Positions 6,834-15,273 are shown, numbered from the stretch's first letter. The stretch is DNA of 19,974 nucleotides from Acidithiobacillus sulfuriphilus (GCF_003721225.1 NZ_RIZI01000141.1:1-19974); one strand, 5' to 3'. Notes: generated from the sequence alone by a model not told the origin. Numbers and translations are program-made.

Positions 6834-9659
6834 ATGACCGACATCCTGGATCGTCCCTTCGCCCCCGCCGAGATAGAAACCCATTGGTATGCCCGCTGGG
6901 AAGAGCGCGGTTATTTCGCCCCCCGCGGCAACGGCGCGCCCTACTGCATCATGCTGCCGCCCCCCAATGTCACCGGCACCCTGCACATGGGGCACGCTTT
7001 TCAGGATACCCTCATGGATATCCTCAGCCGTTATCACCGCATGCGCGGCGAACAGGTGCTCTGGCAGCCGGGCACCGACCATGCCGGCATCGCCACGCAA
7101 ATGCTGGTGGAACGGCAGGTTGTGCAGGAAGGGGGCAGCCGTCAGGCCCTGGGGCGCAGCGCCTTTCTCCAACGGGTCTGGGAGTGGCGGCAGCAGTCCG
7201 GCGACACCATCGTCCGCCAGATGCGCCGCCTCGGGGCCTCCTGCGACTGGTCGCGAGAGCGTTTCACCCTGGACAGCGGCCTCTCCCATGCCGTCACCGA
7301 GGTCTTTGTCCGCCTCCATGAAGAGGGCCTGATTTATCGCGGCAAACGCCTGGTCAACTGGGATCCGGTCCTGCGCACTGCCGTTTCCGATCTGGAGGTG
7401 CTGAGCAGCGAGGAAGACGGCTTCCTCTGGCATATCCGTTATCCCCTGAGCGACGGCTCCGGCCATCTGGTGGTAGCCACCACCCGTCCGGAAACCCTCC
7501 TGGGCGACGCGGCCGTGGCCGTGAACCCCGAAGACCCGCGCTACCAACACCTCATCGGCAAGACCCTGCGCCTGCCCCTGATGGCGCGCGAGATCCCCAT
7601 CATCGGCGATGAATATGTGGACCCGGAATTCGGCTCCGGCTGCGTCAAGATCACCCCCGCCCACGATTTCAACGACTATCAGGTGGGCCAGCGCCACGGC
7701 CTGCCGTTGATCAACATCTTCACCCCCGAGGCCGGGATTCGCGAGGAGGCGGAAATCACCGGCCCCGCGGCGGCGGCCCTGCCGGCCATCCGGATCCCCG
7801 CCGAACTGCGCGGGCTCGACCGCTACCAAGCCCGCCAGCAGATCGTCGCCGCGCTGCAGGCCCAGGAGCTCCTGGAAAAGATCGCGCCGCACAAACTCAT
7901 GGTCCCCCGCGGCGACCGCTCCGGGGCGGTCATCGAACCCTTTCTCACCGACCAGTGGTATGTGCGCGTCGCGCCCCTGGCCGAACCCGCCATCCGCGCG
8001 GTGGAAGAGGGCCGCATCCGCTTCGTCCCGGAAAACTGGAGCAAGACCTACTTCGACTGGATGGGCCGCATCGAGGACTGGTGCATCTCCCGCCAGCTCT
8101 GGTGGGGACATCAGATCCCCGCCTGGTACGGGCCGGACGGCCGCATTTTCGTCGCCCGCCACGAGGAAGAGGCGCAGACCGAGGCGGCCCGCCACTACGG
8201 CATGCCGGTCCCCCTGGAGCGCGACCCGGACGTCCTCGACACCTGGTTCAGCTCCGCCCTCTGGCCCTTCACCACCCTCGGCTGGCCGGAAAAGAGCGCG
8301 GATCTCGCCACCTTCTACCCCACCAGCGTGCTGGTCACGGGCTTCGACATCATCTTCTTCTGGGTGGCGCGGATGATCATGATGGGCCTGCGCTTCCTGG
8401 ACGATGTGCCCTTCCACGAGGTCTATGTCCACGGCCTGGTGCGCGACAGCGAAGGACAGAAGATGAGCAAGTCCAAGGGCAACGTCCTCGACCCGCTGGA
8501 CCTCATCGACGGCATCACCCTCGACGCCCTCGTCGCCAAACGCACCCGGGGACTCATGCAGCCGCAGATGGCCGGCAAAATCGAAAAGGCCACGCGCAAG
8601 GAGTTTCCCGCCGGCATTCCCGCCTTTGGCACCGATGCCCTGCGCTTCACCTTCGCCGCCCTCGCCACCCAGGGCCGGGACATCAAGTTCGACCTCAAGC
8701 GGGTGGAAGGCAACCGCAACTTCTGCAACAAGCTGTGGAATGCCTCCCGCTACGCCCTCATGCAGGTGCAGGCGGTGGCCGACCTCGAAGGCGACAGCGT
8801 ACTCCTCGCCCCCGATCGCTGGATCATCGGCCGTCTGCAGGAAACCGAGGCCGCCGTAGCCGAGGCCTTTGCGCAGTATCGCTTCAGTGACGCCGCCCAG
8901 GCCCTCTATCAATTCTTCTGGAACGACTACTGCGACTGGTACATCGAGTTGAGCAAACCGGTCCTGCGGGGCGAAGGCGCTTTTGGTGCCGCGGAGCAGC
9001 GCGGCGCCCGCAATACCCTCCTCAAGGTCCTGGAGGCGGGCCTGCGCCTGCTCCACCCGGTCATGCCTTTCCTGACCGAAGAACTCTGGCAGCGGGTGGC
9101 CCCGGTCATCGGCAAGGGCGGCGAAAGCATCAGCCTCGCCGCCTATCCCCAGGCCGACCTGACGCGCATCGACGGCGCCGCCGACGGCGACGTGCAATGG
9201 CTCATTCACGTCATCCGCGCCCTGCGCTCGGTGCGCGGCGAAATGGACATCCCCCTCGCGCGCCCCCTGCCCGTTCTCCTGCAGGGCGGCACGGCCCAGG
9301 ACCGGGAGCGCGTGCAACGCCTCCACCCCTGGCTGCACAGCCTCGCCCGCGCCGCCAGCCTCGACTGGCTGGACGCCGATGCCATGCCCCCGCCCGCCGC
9401 CCTGCAACTGGTGGATGAACTGAAAATCCTCGTGCCCCTGGCGGGGGTCATCGACGTGGCCGCCGAGCAGGCCCGCATCGCCAAGGAGATTACTCGCGTG
9501 GCGCAGGATCTGGAAAAGGCCCAAAGCAAGCTGGCGCAACCCGACTTTCGCAACCGCGCCCCGGCCGCAGTCGTCGAGCGCGAACTGGCCCGCGTCGAGG
9601 AACTCGGCGTCGCCCTGGAGGAGTTGAAAAACCAGCACCAACGTCTCGACGCCCTGTAA
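6834..9659 (+). CDS. valS: Valyl-tRNA synthetase
   Basis: The 941-residue class I synthetase has the full family layout. The HIGH motif is HMGH at residues 51-54 within [15 protein letters not shown]. An editing (CP1) domain lies about residues 190-340 ([17 protein letters not shown]). KMSKS is at 543-547. The anticodon-binding helices follow, and the valine-type C-terminal coiled-coil arm lies at about 875-941. It charges tRNA-Val with valine and edits mischarged threonine in the cytoplasm. Length and order are normal. The TAA stop overlaps the nhaA ATG by one base (TAATG), indicating translational coupling. Confidence 0.97.
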   Translation: MTDILDRPFAPAEIETHWYARWEERGYFAPRGNGAPYCIMLPPPNVTGTLHMGHAFQDTLMDILSRYHRMRGEQVLWQPGTDHAGIATQMLVERQVVQEGGSRQALGRSAFLQRVWEWRQQSGDTIVRQMRRLGASCDWSRERFTLDSGLSHAVTEVFVRLHEEGLIYRGKRLVNWDPVLRTAVSDLEVLSSEEDGFLWHIRYPLSDGSGHLVVATTRPETLLGDAAVAVNPEDPRYQHLIGKTLRLPLMAREIPIIGDEYVDPEFGSGCVKITPAHDFNDYQVGQRHGLPLINIFTPEAGIREEAEITGPAAAALPAIRIPAELRGLDRYQARQQIVAALQAQELLEKIAPHKLMVPRGDRSGAVIEPFLTDQWYVRVAPLAEPAIRAVEEGRIRFVPENWSKTYFDWMGRIEDWCISRQLWWGHQIPAWYGPDGRIFVARHEEEAQTEAARHYGMPVPLERDPDVLDTWFSSALWPFTTLGWPEKSADLATFYPTSVLVTGFDIIFFWVARMIMMGLRFLDDVPFHEVYVHGLVRDSEGQKMSKSKGNVLDPLDLIDGITLDALVAKRTRGLMQPQMAGKIEKATRKEFPAGIPAFGTDALRFTFAALATQGRDIKFDLKRVEGNRNFCNKLWNASRYALMQVQAVADLEGDSVLLAPDRWIIGRLQETEAAVAEAFAQYRFSDAAQALYQFFWNDYCDWYIELSKPVLRGEGAFGAAEQRGARNTLLKVLEAGLRLLHPVMPFLTEELWQRVAPVIGKGGESISLAAYPQADLTRIDGAADGDVQWLIHVIRALRSVRGEMDIPLARPLPVLLQGGTAQDRERVQRLHPWLHSLARAASLDWLDADAMPPPAALQLVDELKILVPLAGVIDVAAEQARIAKEITRVAQDLEKAQSKLAQPDFRNRAPAAVVERELARVEELGVALEELKNQHQRLDAL

Positions 9660-11032
9660 TGACCGCGCCCGCGCCGAAAAAGGAGGGAGTGGCCCCCTAC
9701 CCGCTGGAACCCCTCTTCGGACGGATACTGACGCCCTTTGAGCAATTCCTTCAGCGGGCCACGGCGGGGGGCATCGTCCTCATGGCCGCCACGGTCCTTA
9801 CCCTGCTCCTCAGCAACTCGCCCTGGTCCGCCGCCTTTGCCCGCTTCTGGGAGATCCACCTCCATCTGGGCCTGGGCAGATGGCAGATGGATCACACCCT
9901 GCACCATTGGGTCAACGATGGCCTCATGGCCCTGTTTTTCTTTCTGGTCGGGCTGGAGCTCAAGCGCGAACTTCTGGCCGGCGAACTGGCATCGCCCCGG
10001 GACGCGGCCCTGCCGGTGATCGCCGCGCTCGGAGGCATGCTCGCCCCAGCCGCCCTATTTCATCTGTTCAATCCCGCCGGTCCCGCCGCCGCAGGCTGGG
10101 GCATACCCATGGCCACGGATATCGCCTTTGCCATCGGCATCCTCGTGCTCCTGGCCTGGCGCATACCGCGCAACCTGATCCTCTTTCTGACCGCCCTGGC
10201 CATTGCCGACGACCTCGGCGCCGTTCTCGTCATCGCCATTTTTTATACGCAAAGCCTGCATCCCGGTGCCATGCTCATTGCTGCGGGGCTCTTTGCTCTG
10301 CTGATCCTCCTCAATCAGGGCGGTGTCCGCCATTCCCTGCCCTATCTGCTGCTCGGCCTCCCCCTCTGGTACTTCGTCATGGCCTCGGGCATCCACGCTA
10401 CGGTGGCGGGCATCCTGCTCGCCTTCACCATCCCCGCGCGCCCCGCCGTAAGCACGGCGCAATTCGATGCCCGGCTGAGCGAACTGCAGCAGCATTTTCA
10501 CGCCCGCGCCGTCCTTCCGGATGCCGTGGACAACTCCCTCGGCGATCCCAAAATGGCGGCCGTTGCCAGCAATCTCAGTGCTGCGGCCAACACCGTCCTG
10601 GCCCCGCAGCAACGCATGGAACAGGCCCTCAGCCCGTGGGTCACCTTTGCCATTCTCCCGATCTTCGCCATGGCCAACGCCGGTATCAATTTCTCCACGG
10701 TATCCCTCGGTATGCTCTTCAGCCCGGTGGCGCTGGGCACCTGCGCCGGTCTCGTCCTCGGCAAATTCCTGGGCATCAGCGTGGCCAGTTGGCTCGCCGT
10801 CCGCCTCCGGCTTGCCCGCCTGCCCCACGGGGTGGGCTGGCGGCACATCCTCGGTGCCGCCTGGCTCGGTGGCATCGGCTTCACCATGTCGCTGTTCATC
10901 AGCCAACTGGCCTTTTCCTCGGCCACCTTGCAGGAGGCAGCCAAACTCGGCATCCTCATCGCTTCCCTGATCGCTGGTATAGTAGGCCTGACCTGGCTCT
11001 ATCTCGCCGGCAGCCAAAGGAGTCCCGCATGA
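9659..11032 (+). CDS. nhaA: Na+/H+ antiporter NhaA
   Basis: The 457-residue membrane protein is longer than E. coli NhaA (388), with about 20 extra residues at the N-terminus and an extended hydrophilic loop near 265-315. The key acids are present: D154 in MATDIAFAIG (E. coli D133) and D184/D185 in AIADDLGA (E. coli D163/D164). About 11-12 hydrophobic segments are visible. NhaA exchanges Na+ or Li+ for protons at the inner membrane for pH and sodium homeostasis. It starts on the overlapping TAATG with valS and ends in an ATGA overlap with nadC, so it is embedded in the operon. Confidence 0.93.
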   Translation: MTAPAPKKEGVAPYPLEPLFGRILTPFEQFLQRATAGGIVLMAATVLTLLLSNSPWSAAFARFWEIHLHLGLGRWQMDHTLHHWVNDGLMALFFFLVGLELKRELLAGELASPRDAALPVIAALGGMLAPAALFHLFNPAGPAAAGWGIPMATDIAFAIGILVLLAWRIPRNLILFLTALAIADDLGAVLVIAIFYTQSLHPGAMLIAAGLFALLILLNQGGVRHSLPYLLLGLPLWYFVMASGIHATVAGILLAFTIPARPAVSTAQFDARLSELQQHFHARAVLPDAVDNSLGDPKMAAVASNLSAAANTVLAPQQRMEQALSPWVTFAILPIFAMANAGINFSTVSLGMLFSPVALGTCAGLVLGKFLGISVASWLAVRLRLARLPHGVGWRHILGAAWLGGIGFTMSLFISQLAFSSATLQEAAKLGILIASLIAGIVGLTWLYLAGSQRSPA

Positions 11033-11856
11033 TCCCCGCCGATCTGAGCGAATGCGTCGCCCGCGCCCTGGCCGAAGATATCGGCAGCGGCGACCTCACC
11101 GCGGCCCTCATCCCGCCGCAGCAAAGCCTGCACGCGGACATCATCACCCGCGAGGCAGGCATCTGCTGCGGCCAGCCCTATGCCGAGGCGGTCTTCGCCC
11201 AGATCTCCCCGGCCATCCGGATGGACTGGCAGGTGCAGGAGGGCCATAGCCTCACCCCCGGCCAGCACCTCTGCACCCTCTCCGGCCCGGCCCGGGCCAT
11301 CCTGAGCGGCGAACGCTGCGCGCTGAACTTCCTGCAAACCCTCTCCGGCGTCGCCACCACCGTCAGCGAACATTGCCACGCCCTACAGGGCACATTCACT
11401 CGCCTTCTCGACACCCGCAAGACCATCCCCGGCCTGCGCCTGGCGCAGAAATATGCCGTCCGGATCGGTGGCGGCATGAACCACCGTCTGGGCCTCTACG
11501 ACGGCATTCTCATCAAGGAAAACCACATCGCCGCCTGCGGCAGCATCAGCGCGGCCCTGAACGCCGCCCGCGCGCTGGCCCCACGCCTCACCCGCATCGA
11601 GGTGGAGGTGGAAGACCTGCTGCAACTGGAAGAGGCCATCGCCGGCGCGGCGGACATGATCCTGCTGGACAATTTCTCCATCGACCTGCTGACGCAGGCG
11701 GTACGCCGGGTGGGCGGAGCCATCCCCCTGGAGGCCTCCGGCAACATCGGCCTGGACAACATCCGCGAGATTGCCCTTACGGGGGTGGACTACATCTCCG
11801 TAGGCGCCCTTACCCGCAATGTGCGGAGCCTGGATTTGTCTTTGCGCTTTATCTGA
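11029..11856 (+). CDS. nadC: Nicotinate-nucleotide pyrophosphorylase (quinolinate phosphoribosyltransferase) NadC
   Basis: The 275-residue enzyme shows NadC landmarks: LAEDIGSGDLT near the start, SGERCALNFLQTLSGVAT (93-110), DTRKTIPGLRLAQKYAVRIG (128-147), GGMNHRLGLYDGILIKENHI, and a C-terminal EASGNI and GVDYISVGALT block. It converts quinolinate and PRPP to nicotinate mononucleotide, CO2 and pyrophosphate in NAD synthesis. ATG 11029 overlaps the nhaA stop by 4 nt, with AAAGGAG upstream. It is the last gene of the backbone operon before the integron region. An in-frame extension upstream through nhaA exists but is not coding. Confidence 0.95.
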   Translation: MIPADLSECVARALAEDIGSGDLTAALIPPQQSLHADIITREAGICCGQPYAEAVFAQISPAIRMDWQVQEGHSLTPGQHLCTLSGPARAILSGERCALNFLQTLSGVATTVSEHCHALQGTFTRLLDTRKTIPGLRLAQKYAVRIGGGMNHRLGLYDGILIKENHIAACGSISAALNAARALAPRLTRIEVEVEDLLQLEEAIAGAADMILLDNFSIDLLTQAVRRVGGAIPLEASGNIGLDNIREIALTGVDYISVGALTRNVRSLDLSLRFI

Positions 11857-11925
11857 CGATGTCCTGGCACGCATGGGTGGTTCGCCGGCCTTTGTCCTGG
11901 CCGCCAGCCATGGCGCACGCGCAAC

Positions 11926-11976
11926 ACCGGCAATGGTACGCCCCCCGCTGGGGAAAGGCCGGTTACTCTGGTTTTT
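11926..11976 (+). terminator. Candidate terminator after nadC
   Basis: ACCGGC (11926-11931) pairs with GCCGGT (11958-11963) and encloses a small CCCC-GCT-GGGG hairpin (11943-11953). A TTTTT run follows at 11972-11976. The T-run is about 9 nt after the stem, so efficiency is doubtful. No credible gene is seen between nadC and this point. Confidence 0.35.
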
Positions 11977-12062
11977 GCGCCGTGTTGGCGCTTCTATACG
12001 CCGGTTTACGATGTGATGGCATCGTAGTACCTTTGGTACAAGGCATGCAGCGACCTGTCGCT
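11977..12062. other. Cluster of four adjacent small hairpins
   Basis: Four perfect stems follow one another: GCGCC/GGCGC (11977-11991), ACGATG/CATCGT (12008-12025), GTACC/GGTAC (12027-12039) and AGCGA/TCGCT (12049-12062). They lie on platform DNA between nadC and the first cassette. They may form a structured leader RNA or protein-binding sites; no known RNA family is recognised. Confidence 0.4.
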
Positions 12063-12098
12063 TCCCGGCCCGCAAAGGCCGCTAAAGGACTCGCCCAG

Positions 12099-12208
12099 TT
12101 TAGGCCGCCTAAAGAGGAGCATGGACATGATAGTCCCTGACGATGCGCGCTTATCCCAGAGTGGTGGGTTATTAGGCGGCCTGGGTGCCGCTGGCGGTTG
12201 GCGCCTAA
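12099..12208 (+). promoter_or_regulatory. Leader segment with mutually exclusive pairings (attenuator-like or integrase-site repeats)
   Basis: Four segments can pair in alternative ways. TTTAGG (12099-12104) pairs with CCTAAA (12108-12113). GGCCGCCTAA (12103-12112) pairs perfectly with TTAGGCGGCC (12172-12181). TTAGGCG (12172-12178) also pairs with CGCCTAA (12202-12208). A strong ribosome site (GAGGAG, 12114-12119) lies just after the second segment. The geometry resembles a 1:2, 2:3, 3:4 attenuator; equally, the TTAGGCG repeats could be integrase-binding repeats of an attI-type site. Confidence 0.4.
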
Positions 12209-12225
12209 ATTACGTTAGCTGCTGA
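12127..12225 (+). CDS. Putative 32-residue leader peptide crossing the first cassette junction
   Basis: ATG 12127 has GAGGAG at 12114-12119 with ideal 7-nt spacing; an ATG at 12121 is too close to the site. The product carries a glycine-rich stretch SGGLLGGLGAAGGWRLNYVS and ends at TGA 12223-12225. The reading frame runs through the recombination point at 12214/12215, so the last three codons and the stop come from cassette DNA. Class 1 integrons have a comparable short ORF (ORF-11) in attI1 that aids translation of the first cassette. The glycine run also recalls double-glycine bacteriocin leaders, but the peptide is too short to judge. The gene at 12274 begins 48 nt later. It may simply be a chance ORF. 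Confidence 0.3.
   Translation: MIVPDDARLSQSGGLLGGLGAAGGWRLNYVSC
12214..12220 (+). other. Left boundary of the cassette array (attI-like or relic recombination core)
   Basis: GTTAGCT fits the core consensus GTTRRRY and is the exact reverse complement of the R'' core AGCTAAC (13929-13935) of the first attC. That relation is expected because the two cores came from the same circular cassette. The sequence upstream is not a recognisable attC, so it is either an attI site or the relic of one. No integrase gene is visible upstream, where nadC lies. Confidence 0.6.
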
Positions 12226-12273
12226 AACACACAGGCATCATAAGGTTGGCAAGATTGCTATAGGATTAACACC

Positions 12274-13203
12274 ATGAAAACAGTAAAAAACATTAATGTT
12301 CCACATCCTTTCCCCTATCAGGGAAGCAAGCGCGGTATTGCCAAATATATCCTTCCGTATTTCCCGTCTAATGTTCGATGCCTAATCGAACCCTTTTGTG
12401 GAGCTGGAGCGGTATCAATTGCAGCAGCAGCACATGGACTTGCAAAACAATTTGCCATGAATGACTTGAATAAACCTCTGATGGATTTGTGGTCAGAAAT
12501 TCTTGATCATCCAGGTGTGCTTTGTGATGAATATGAGAGGCAATGGTTAGAGCAACAGTCAGACCGGAAGGCATATTTTTTTAAAGTACGAGATGAATTT
12601 AATAAAACACACAATCCACACCAGTTGCTTTATTTACTAGCTAGGATTGTCAAAGGTTCTGTCCGATACAGTTCTGATGGCCAGTTTAACCAAAGCGCAG
12701 ACAACCGGCGTTCTGGAATGAAGCCAAATACCATGAGGCAAAACATATTAGGTGTATCTGCACTATTAGGAAAGAAAACTGCTATTTCCGCAGTCGATTT
12801 CCGTCAGGCAGTAGAAAGAGCCAACGAATATGACCTAGTTTATATGGATCCGCCCTATCAAGGAACATCATTTACTAGAGATCATCGTTATTTCAATGGG
12901 TTGTCTTATGAAGAATTTGTGGATGCCCTTTCGCATATGAATGACCAAAATCTTTCATACATTATTAGCTATGACGGCATTACTGGTGAAAAAGCACATG
13001 GAAAGCTGCTTCCAGCTAGCCTTCATCTGCAACATCTACACATCCACGCTGGCAGGTCTAGTCAAGCCACACTCCTTGGCAATAACCACGAAACGATAGA
13101 ATCGTTGTATTTATCGCCGTCTCTAGTGCGCCGCTTAGAAAGCGATAAACCATACAGAAAACAACACTGTGCATTAGAACAACAGGAGCTTGCTTTTGCA
13201 TGA
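12274..13203 (+). CDS. Dam-family (D12 class) N6-adenine DNA methyltransferase, modification subunit of a type II system
   Basis: The 309-residue protein has the alpha-class order. Motif X is PFPYQGSKR at 12-20, motif I EPFCGAG at 39-45 (S-adenosylmethionine binding), a target-recognition region follows at about 70-180, and motif IV DPPY is at 192-195, diagnostic of adenine-N6 methylation. It methylates adenine in a recognition site not predictable from sequence alone, protecting host DNA from the partner nuclease. AGGA at 12262-12265 precedes ATG 12274. Its TGA overlaps the endonuclease ATG by 4 nt, so the pair is translationally coupled. AT-rich codon use contrasts with nadC, indicating transfer. 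It is the first gene of cassette 1. Confidence 0.9.
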   Translation: MKTVKNINVPHPFPYQGSKRGIAKYILPYFPSNVRCLIEPFCGAGAVSIAAAAHGLAKQFAMNDLNKPLMDLWSEILDHPGVLCDEYERQWLEQQSDRKAYFFKVRDEFNKTHNPHQLLYLLARIVKGSVRYSSDGQFNQSADNRRSGMKPNTMRQNILGVSALLGKKTAISAVDFRQAVERANEYDLVYMDPPYQGTSFTRDHRYFNGLSYEEFVDALSHMNDQNLSYIISYDGITGEKAHGKLLPASLHLQHLHIHAGRSSQATLLGNNHETIESLYLSPSLVRRLESDKPYRKQHCALEQQELAFA

Positions 13204-13934
13204 CAAAAGAAATTTACCCGCCAGAATTTTTGAAACTCCTCAAAAGTGTTGACGCGAAACGCCCTAAAACCGTTATCGACCATATTTTGGAATACGGTCA
13301 GATTACAACGGAGGAGTTGAAAAACACATACGGCTACAACCATCCGCCACGCGCAATTAGAGATGTTCGCGAGCAAGGCATTCCTATTGAAATGTTTCGC
13401 GTTACTGGCTCGGATGGAAGAAAAATTGCAGCGTATAAATTCGGCGATCCATCTGAGGTTCGTTCCACGCAACTTTCCGGTAGAACAGCATTTTCCTCGA
13501 AACTCAAGGAAGCTCTAATAGAAAAGCATGGCGCACGATGCAATATTTATCTTGAGCCTTTCCCGATTCGGGAGCTTCAAATTGACCACAGGGTTCCATT
13601 TGAAATTGCTGGTGACAATGGCGGTCTCTCCGAGGATATTGATGAATACATGTTGCTGTGTGCTTCGGCAAACAGAGCTAAATCATGGAGTTGCGAGAAT
13701 TGTCCTAACTGGAAAAATAAAGACATATTGGCCTGCAAAACATGTTACTGGGCATATCCAGAATCTTATAAGCACATAGCTATGCGCGACATCCGAAGGC
13801 TTGATCTTTTGTGGTCAGGCAATGAAGTGGCGGATTATGAAATCCTGATTGAAGAAGCAGCAAAAGTGCAGGAAGAAGCGCCTGAATATGTTAAGAAGGT
13901 ACTTCGTAGTCACTTCAAGAAAAAAAGCAGCTAA
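13200..13934 (+). CDS. HNH-type restriction endonuclease (partner of the adenine methyltransferase)
   Basis: The 244-residue protein has a winged-helix-like N-terminus (HILEYGQITTEELKNTYGYN, about 28-47) and a C-terminal HNH core. The core has LQIDHRVPFE with D129-H130, an asparagine at 158 (ASANRAKSW), and a treble-clef zinc site from C165, C168, C179 and C182. It probably cleaves DNA at the site methylated by the upstream enzyme. It begins inside the methyltransferase stop (ATGA), typical of a restriction-modification pair. Its TAA stop (13932-13934) lies inside the R'' core of attC1. No controller gene is present in the cassette. Restriction specificity is inferred from context, not seen. 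Confidence 0.8.
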   Translation: MTKEIYPPEFLKLLKSVDAKRPKTVIDHILEYGQITTEELKNTYGYNHPPRAIRDVREQGIPIEMFRVTGSDGRKIAAYKFGDPSEVRSTQLSGRTAFSSKLKEALIEKHGARCNIYLEPFPIRELQIDHRVPFEIAGDNGGLSEDIDEYMLLCASANRAKSWSCENCPNWKNKDILACKTCYWAYPESYKHIAMRDIRRLDLLWSGNEVADYEILIEEAAKVQEEAPEYVKKVLRSHFKKKSS

Positions 13935-14000
13935 CAAGGCGCTGCACCGGACGGCAATTCCGCTGCGCTCCATTGCCGCCGGTGAGCTTGGTCGTTAGAG
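13929..14000 (+). other. attC site 1 (end of cassette 1)
   Basis: R'' is AGCTAAC (13929-13935) and R' is GTTAGAG (13994-14000), 72 bp in all. The central stem CACCGG-a-CGGCAAT pairs with ATTGCCGCCGGTG with a single extrahelical A, a hallmark of attC. R' is preceded by GAGCTTGGTC, the L' box. Confidence 0.88.
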
Positions 14001-14037
14001 CAAAAAGCCGCAACTATCTTTTTAGTCATTTGAGAAT

Positions 14038-15135
14038 ATGCTCATGACAGAATATGCATTAATCCCAAAAATCATGCCCGCATTACGGCGACTTCAAAAG
14101 CACTACACGCTTAAAGCAGAATATAACCTCAAAGAAATCATTGATAATGCTAGAATACACATTGATGTCGCCACAGATTACGACAATTGGAATGGCGGGA
14201 CGTATGGTCATGATGTGTTTTTGTTTATTCCTGATGAACTTATCGAGTTAGTTGATTTAGATAATCAAGAAGAAATCTTTAATCGCCTACAGCAGGATTT
14301 AAACAAAGCCACCCCTGAAGTTGAAAATGAATACGTTAGGGCTGTCTATGTGAAAGCAGCTGATGATTCAGACCCACACTACCAAGCATCAATTCCATTT
14401 AGTAAGGAAGCTCAGCTTTCACCACAACGCACTGGACTATGGGAAGAAAATCATCTACGAGTATTTATAAGTCATCGTGATAAGCACAAAGCTATAGCCA
14501 ATGAGCTTGCTAATTCTTTGGCACCATTTGGCGTTACTGCATTCGTAGCTCACGATGCAATAAAACCAATGAAGGAGTGGGAGCAAGAAATATTAAATGG
14601 TCTGAACACAATGGAAGTAATGCTTGTGCTTTTGACTAATGACTTCCATGAAAGTGAATGGACTAATCAAGAAGTCGGGTTTGCCTTAGCCAAGGGAATC
14701 CCAATAATCTGTGTAAAAGTCCAAAACTCAGACCCTAAAGGTTTTATCGGATCAAAACAGGCTCTGAAAGCTTCTTATGAGCATATTTCCCAAGCTGCAT
14801 CTGAAATTCATAAATCATTATTAAGAGAGATAGGTCAGGAAGGAAGACTTAAAGGTATTCTTATAGAGTCATTTTTGTCATCTCCAAGCTATATTGATGC
14901 TATGGAGCGGTTAGAATACTTAACAAAAACTTCTGATAAGTTAACCGAAAAGGAGCTTGCTCGTATTGCTGAAGGGTATTCGCAAAATAACCAACTGTAC
15001 GGATGTGCTGGAATCCATAATAGAGGAAACTGGTTTAAAAGATACTTGGAAAGTGCAACAGGCAAGAAACTGGAGTTTAGCCAAGGAAAAATAGTTGATA
15101 AAAGTTTGGACAAATCCAATGACATCCATTTCTAA
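14038..15135 (+). CDS. TIR-domain protein, probable phage-defence NADase effector
   Basis: The 365-residue protein has a TIR domain at about 139-230. It begins LRVFISHRDKHKAIANELA, continues with AFVAHDAI and MEVMLVLLTNDFHESEWTNQ, and ends IPIICVKV. E212 in WTNQEVGFA matches the catalytic glutamate of NAD-cleaving TIRs. The N-terminal 135 residues and C-terminal 100 (including YGCAGIHNRGNWFKRYLES) are not families I recognise and may sense infection or mediate assembly. Bacterial TIR enzymes deplete NAD+ or make cyclic ADP-ribose signals during phage infection. The start may be ATG 14038 or 14044. It is the sole gene of cassette 2, with no ThsA-like partner adjacent, and its composition is AT-rich. 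Confidence 0.85.
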   Translation: MLMTEYALIPKIMPALRRLQKHYTLKAEYNLKEIIDNARIHIDVATDYDNWNGGTYGHDVFLFIPDELIELVDLDNQEEIFNRLQQDLNKATPEVENEYVRAVYVKAADDSDPHYQASIPFSKEAQLSPQRTGLWEENHLRVFISHRDKHKAIANELANSLAPFGVTAFVAHDAIKPMKEWEQEILNGLNTMEVMLVLLTNDFHESEWTNQEVGFALAKGIPIICVKVQNSDPKGFIGSKQALKASYEHISQAASEIHKSLLREIGQEGRLKGILIESFLSSPSYIDAMERLEYLTKTSDKLTEKELARIAEGYSQNNQLYGCAGIHNRGNWFKRYLESATGKKLEFSQGKIVDKSLDKSNDIHF

Positions 15136-15147
15136 GTACAAACAAAG

Positions 15148-15218
15148 CTCTAACACGTCGCTCCACCCGACCAAAAACCGCGATGCGGTTTTTGGTCGGG
15201 TGAGCTTGATCGTTAGCC
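15148..15218 (+). other. attC site 2 (end of cassette 2)
   Basis: R'' is CTCTAAC (15148-15154), the exact complement of the cassette 2 start core, and R' is GTTAGCC (15212-15218). The central stem is a perfect 18-bp repeat (15164-15181 with 15185-15202) around a 3-nt loop, without the extrahelical A seen in the others. The L' box GAGCTTGATC closely resembles that of attC1. Confidence 0.86.
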
Positions 15219-15273
15219 GACACCTAGTTTCAACCTTTCGCCGTGCCAGCCGCACATCAGGAATAAGACAAAC

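Noticed and set aside
6204..9641. Very long minus-strand reading frame opposite valS
   Set aside because: It is the antisense shadow of a GC-rich gene; the plus strand encodes a full valyl-tRNA synthetase with all motifs.
9880..11028. Plus-strand frame extending nadC upstream
   Set aside because: This part lies within nhaA in another frame and is Arg/Pro/His-rich; the nadC start at 11029 has its own ribosome site.
11857..12120. Remnant of an integron integrase on the minus strand
   Set aside because: Translations in this region show no tyrosine-recombinase boxes or IntI-specific patch.
11859..12140. Possible 93-residue ORF just after nadC
   Set aside because: No ribosome-binding site, Arg/Pro-rich composition typical of out-of-frame GC-rich DNA, and it runs through the hairpin cluster.
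12103..12219. A complete attC upstream of the first cassette
   Set aside because: GCCTAAA resembles an R'' core but lacks the invariant AAC, and the intervening arms are not complementary in attC fashion.
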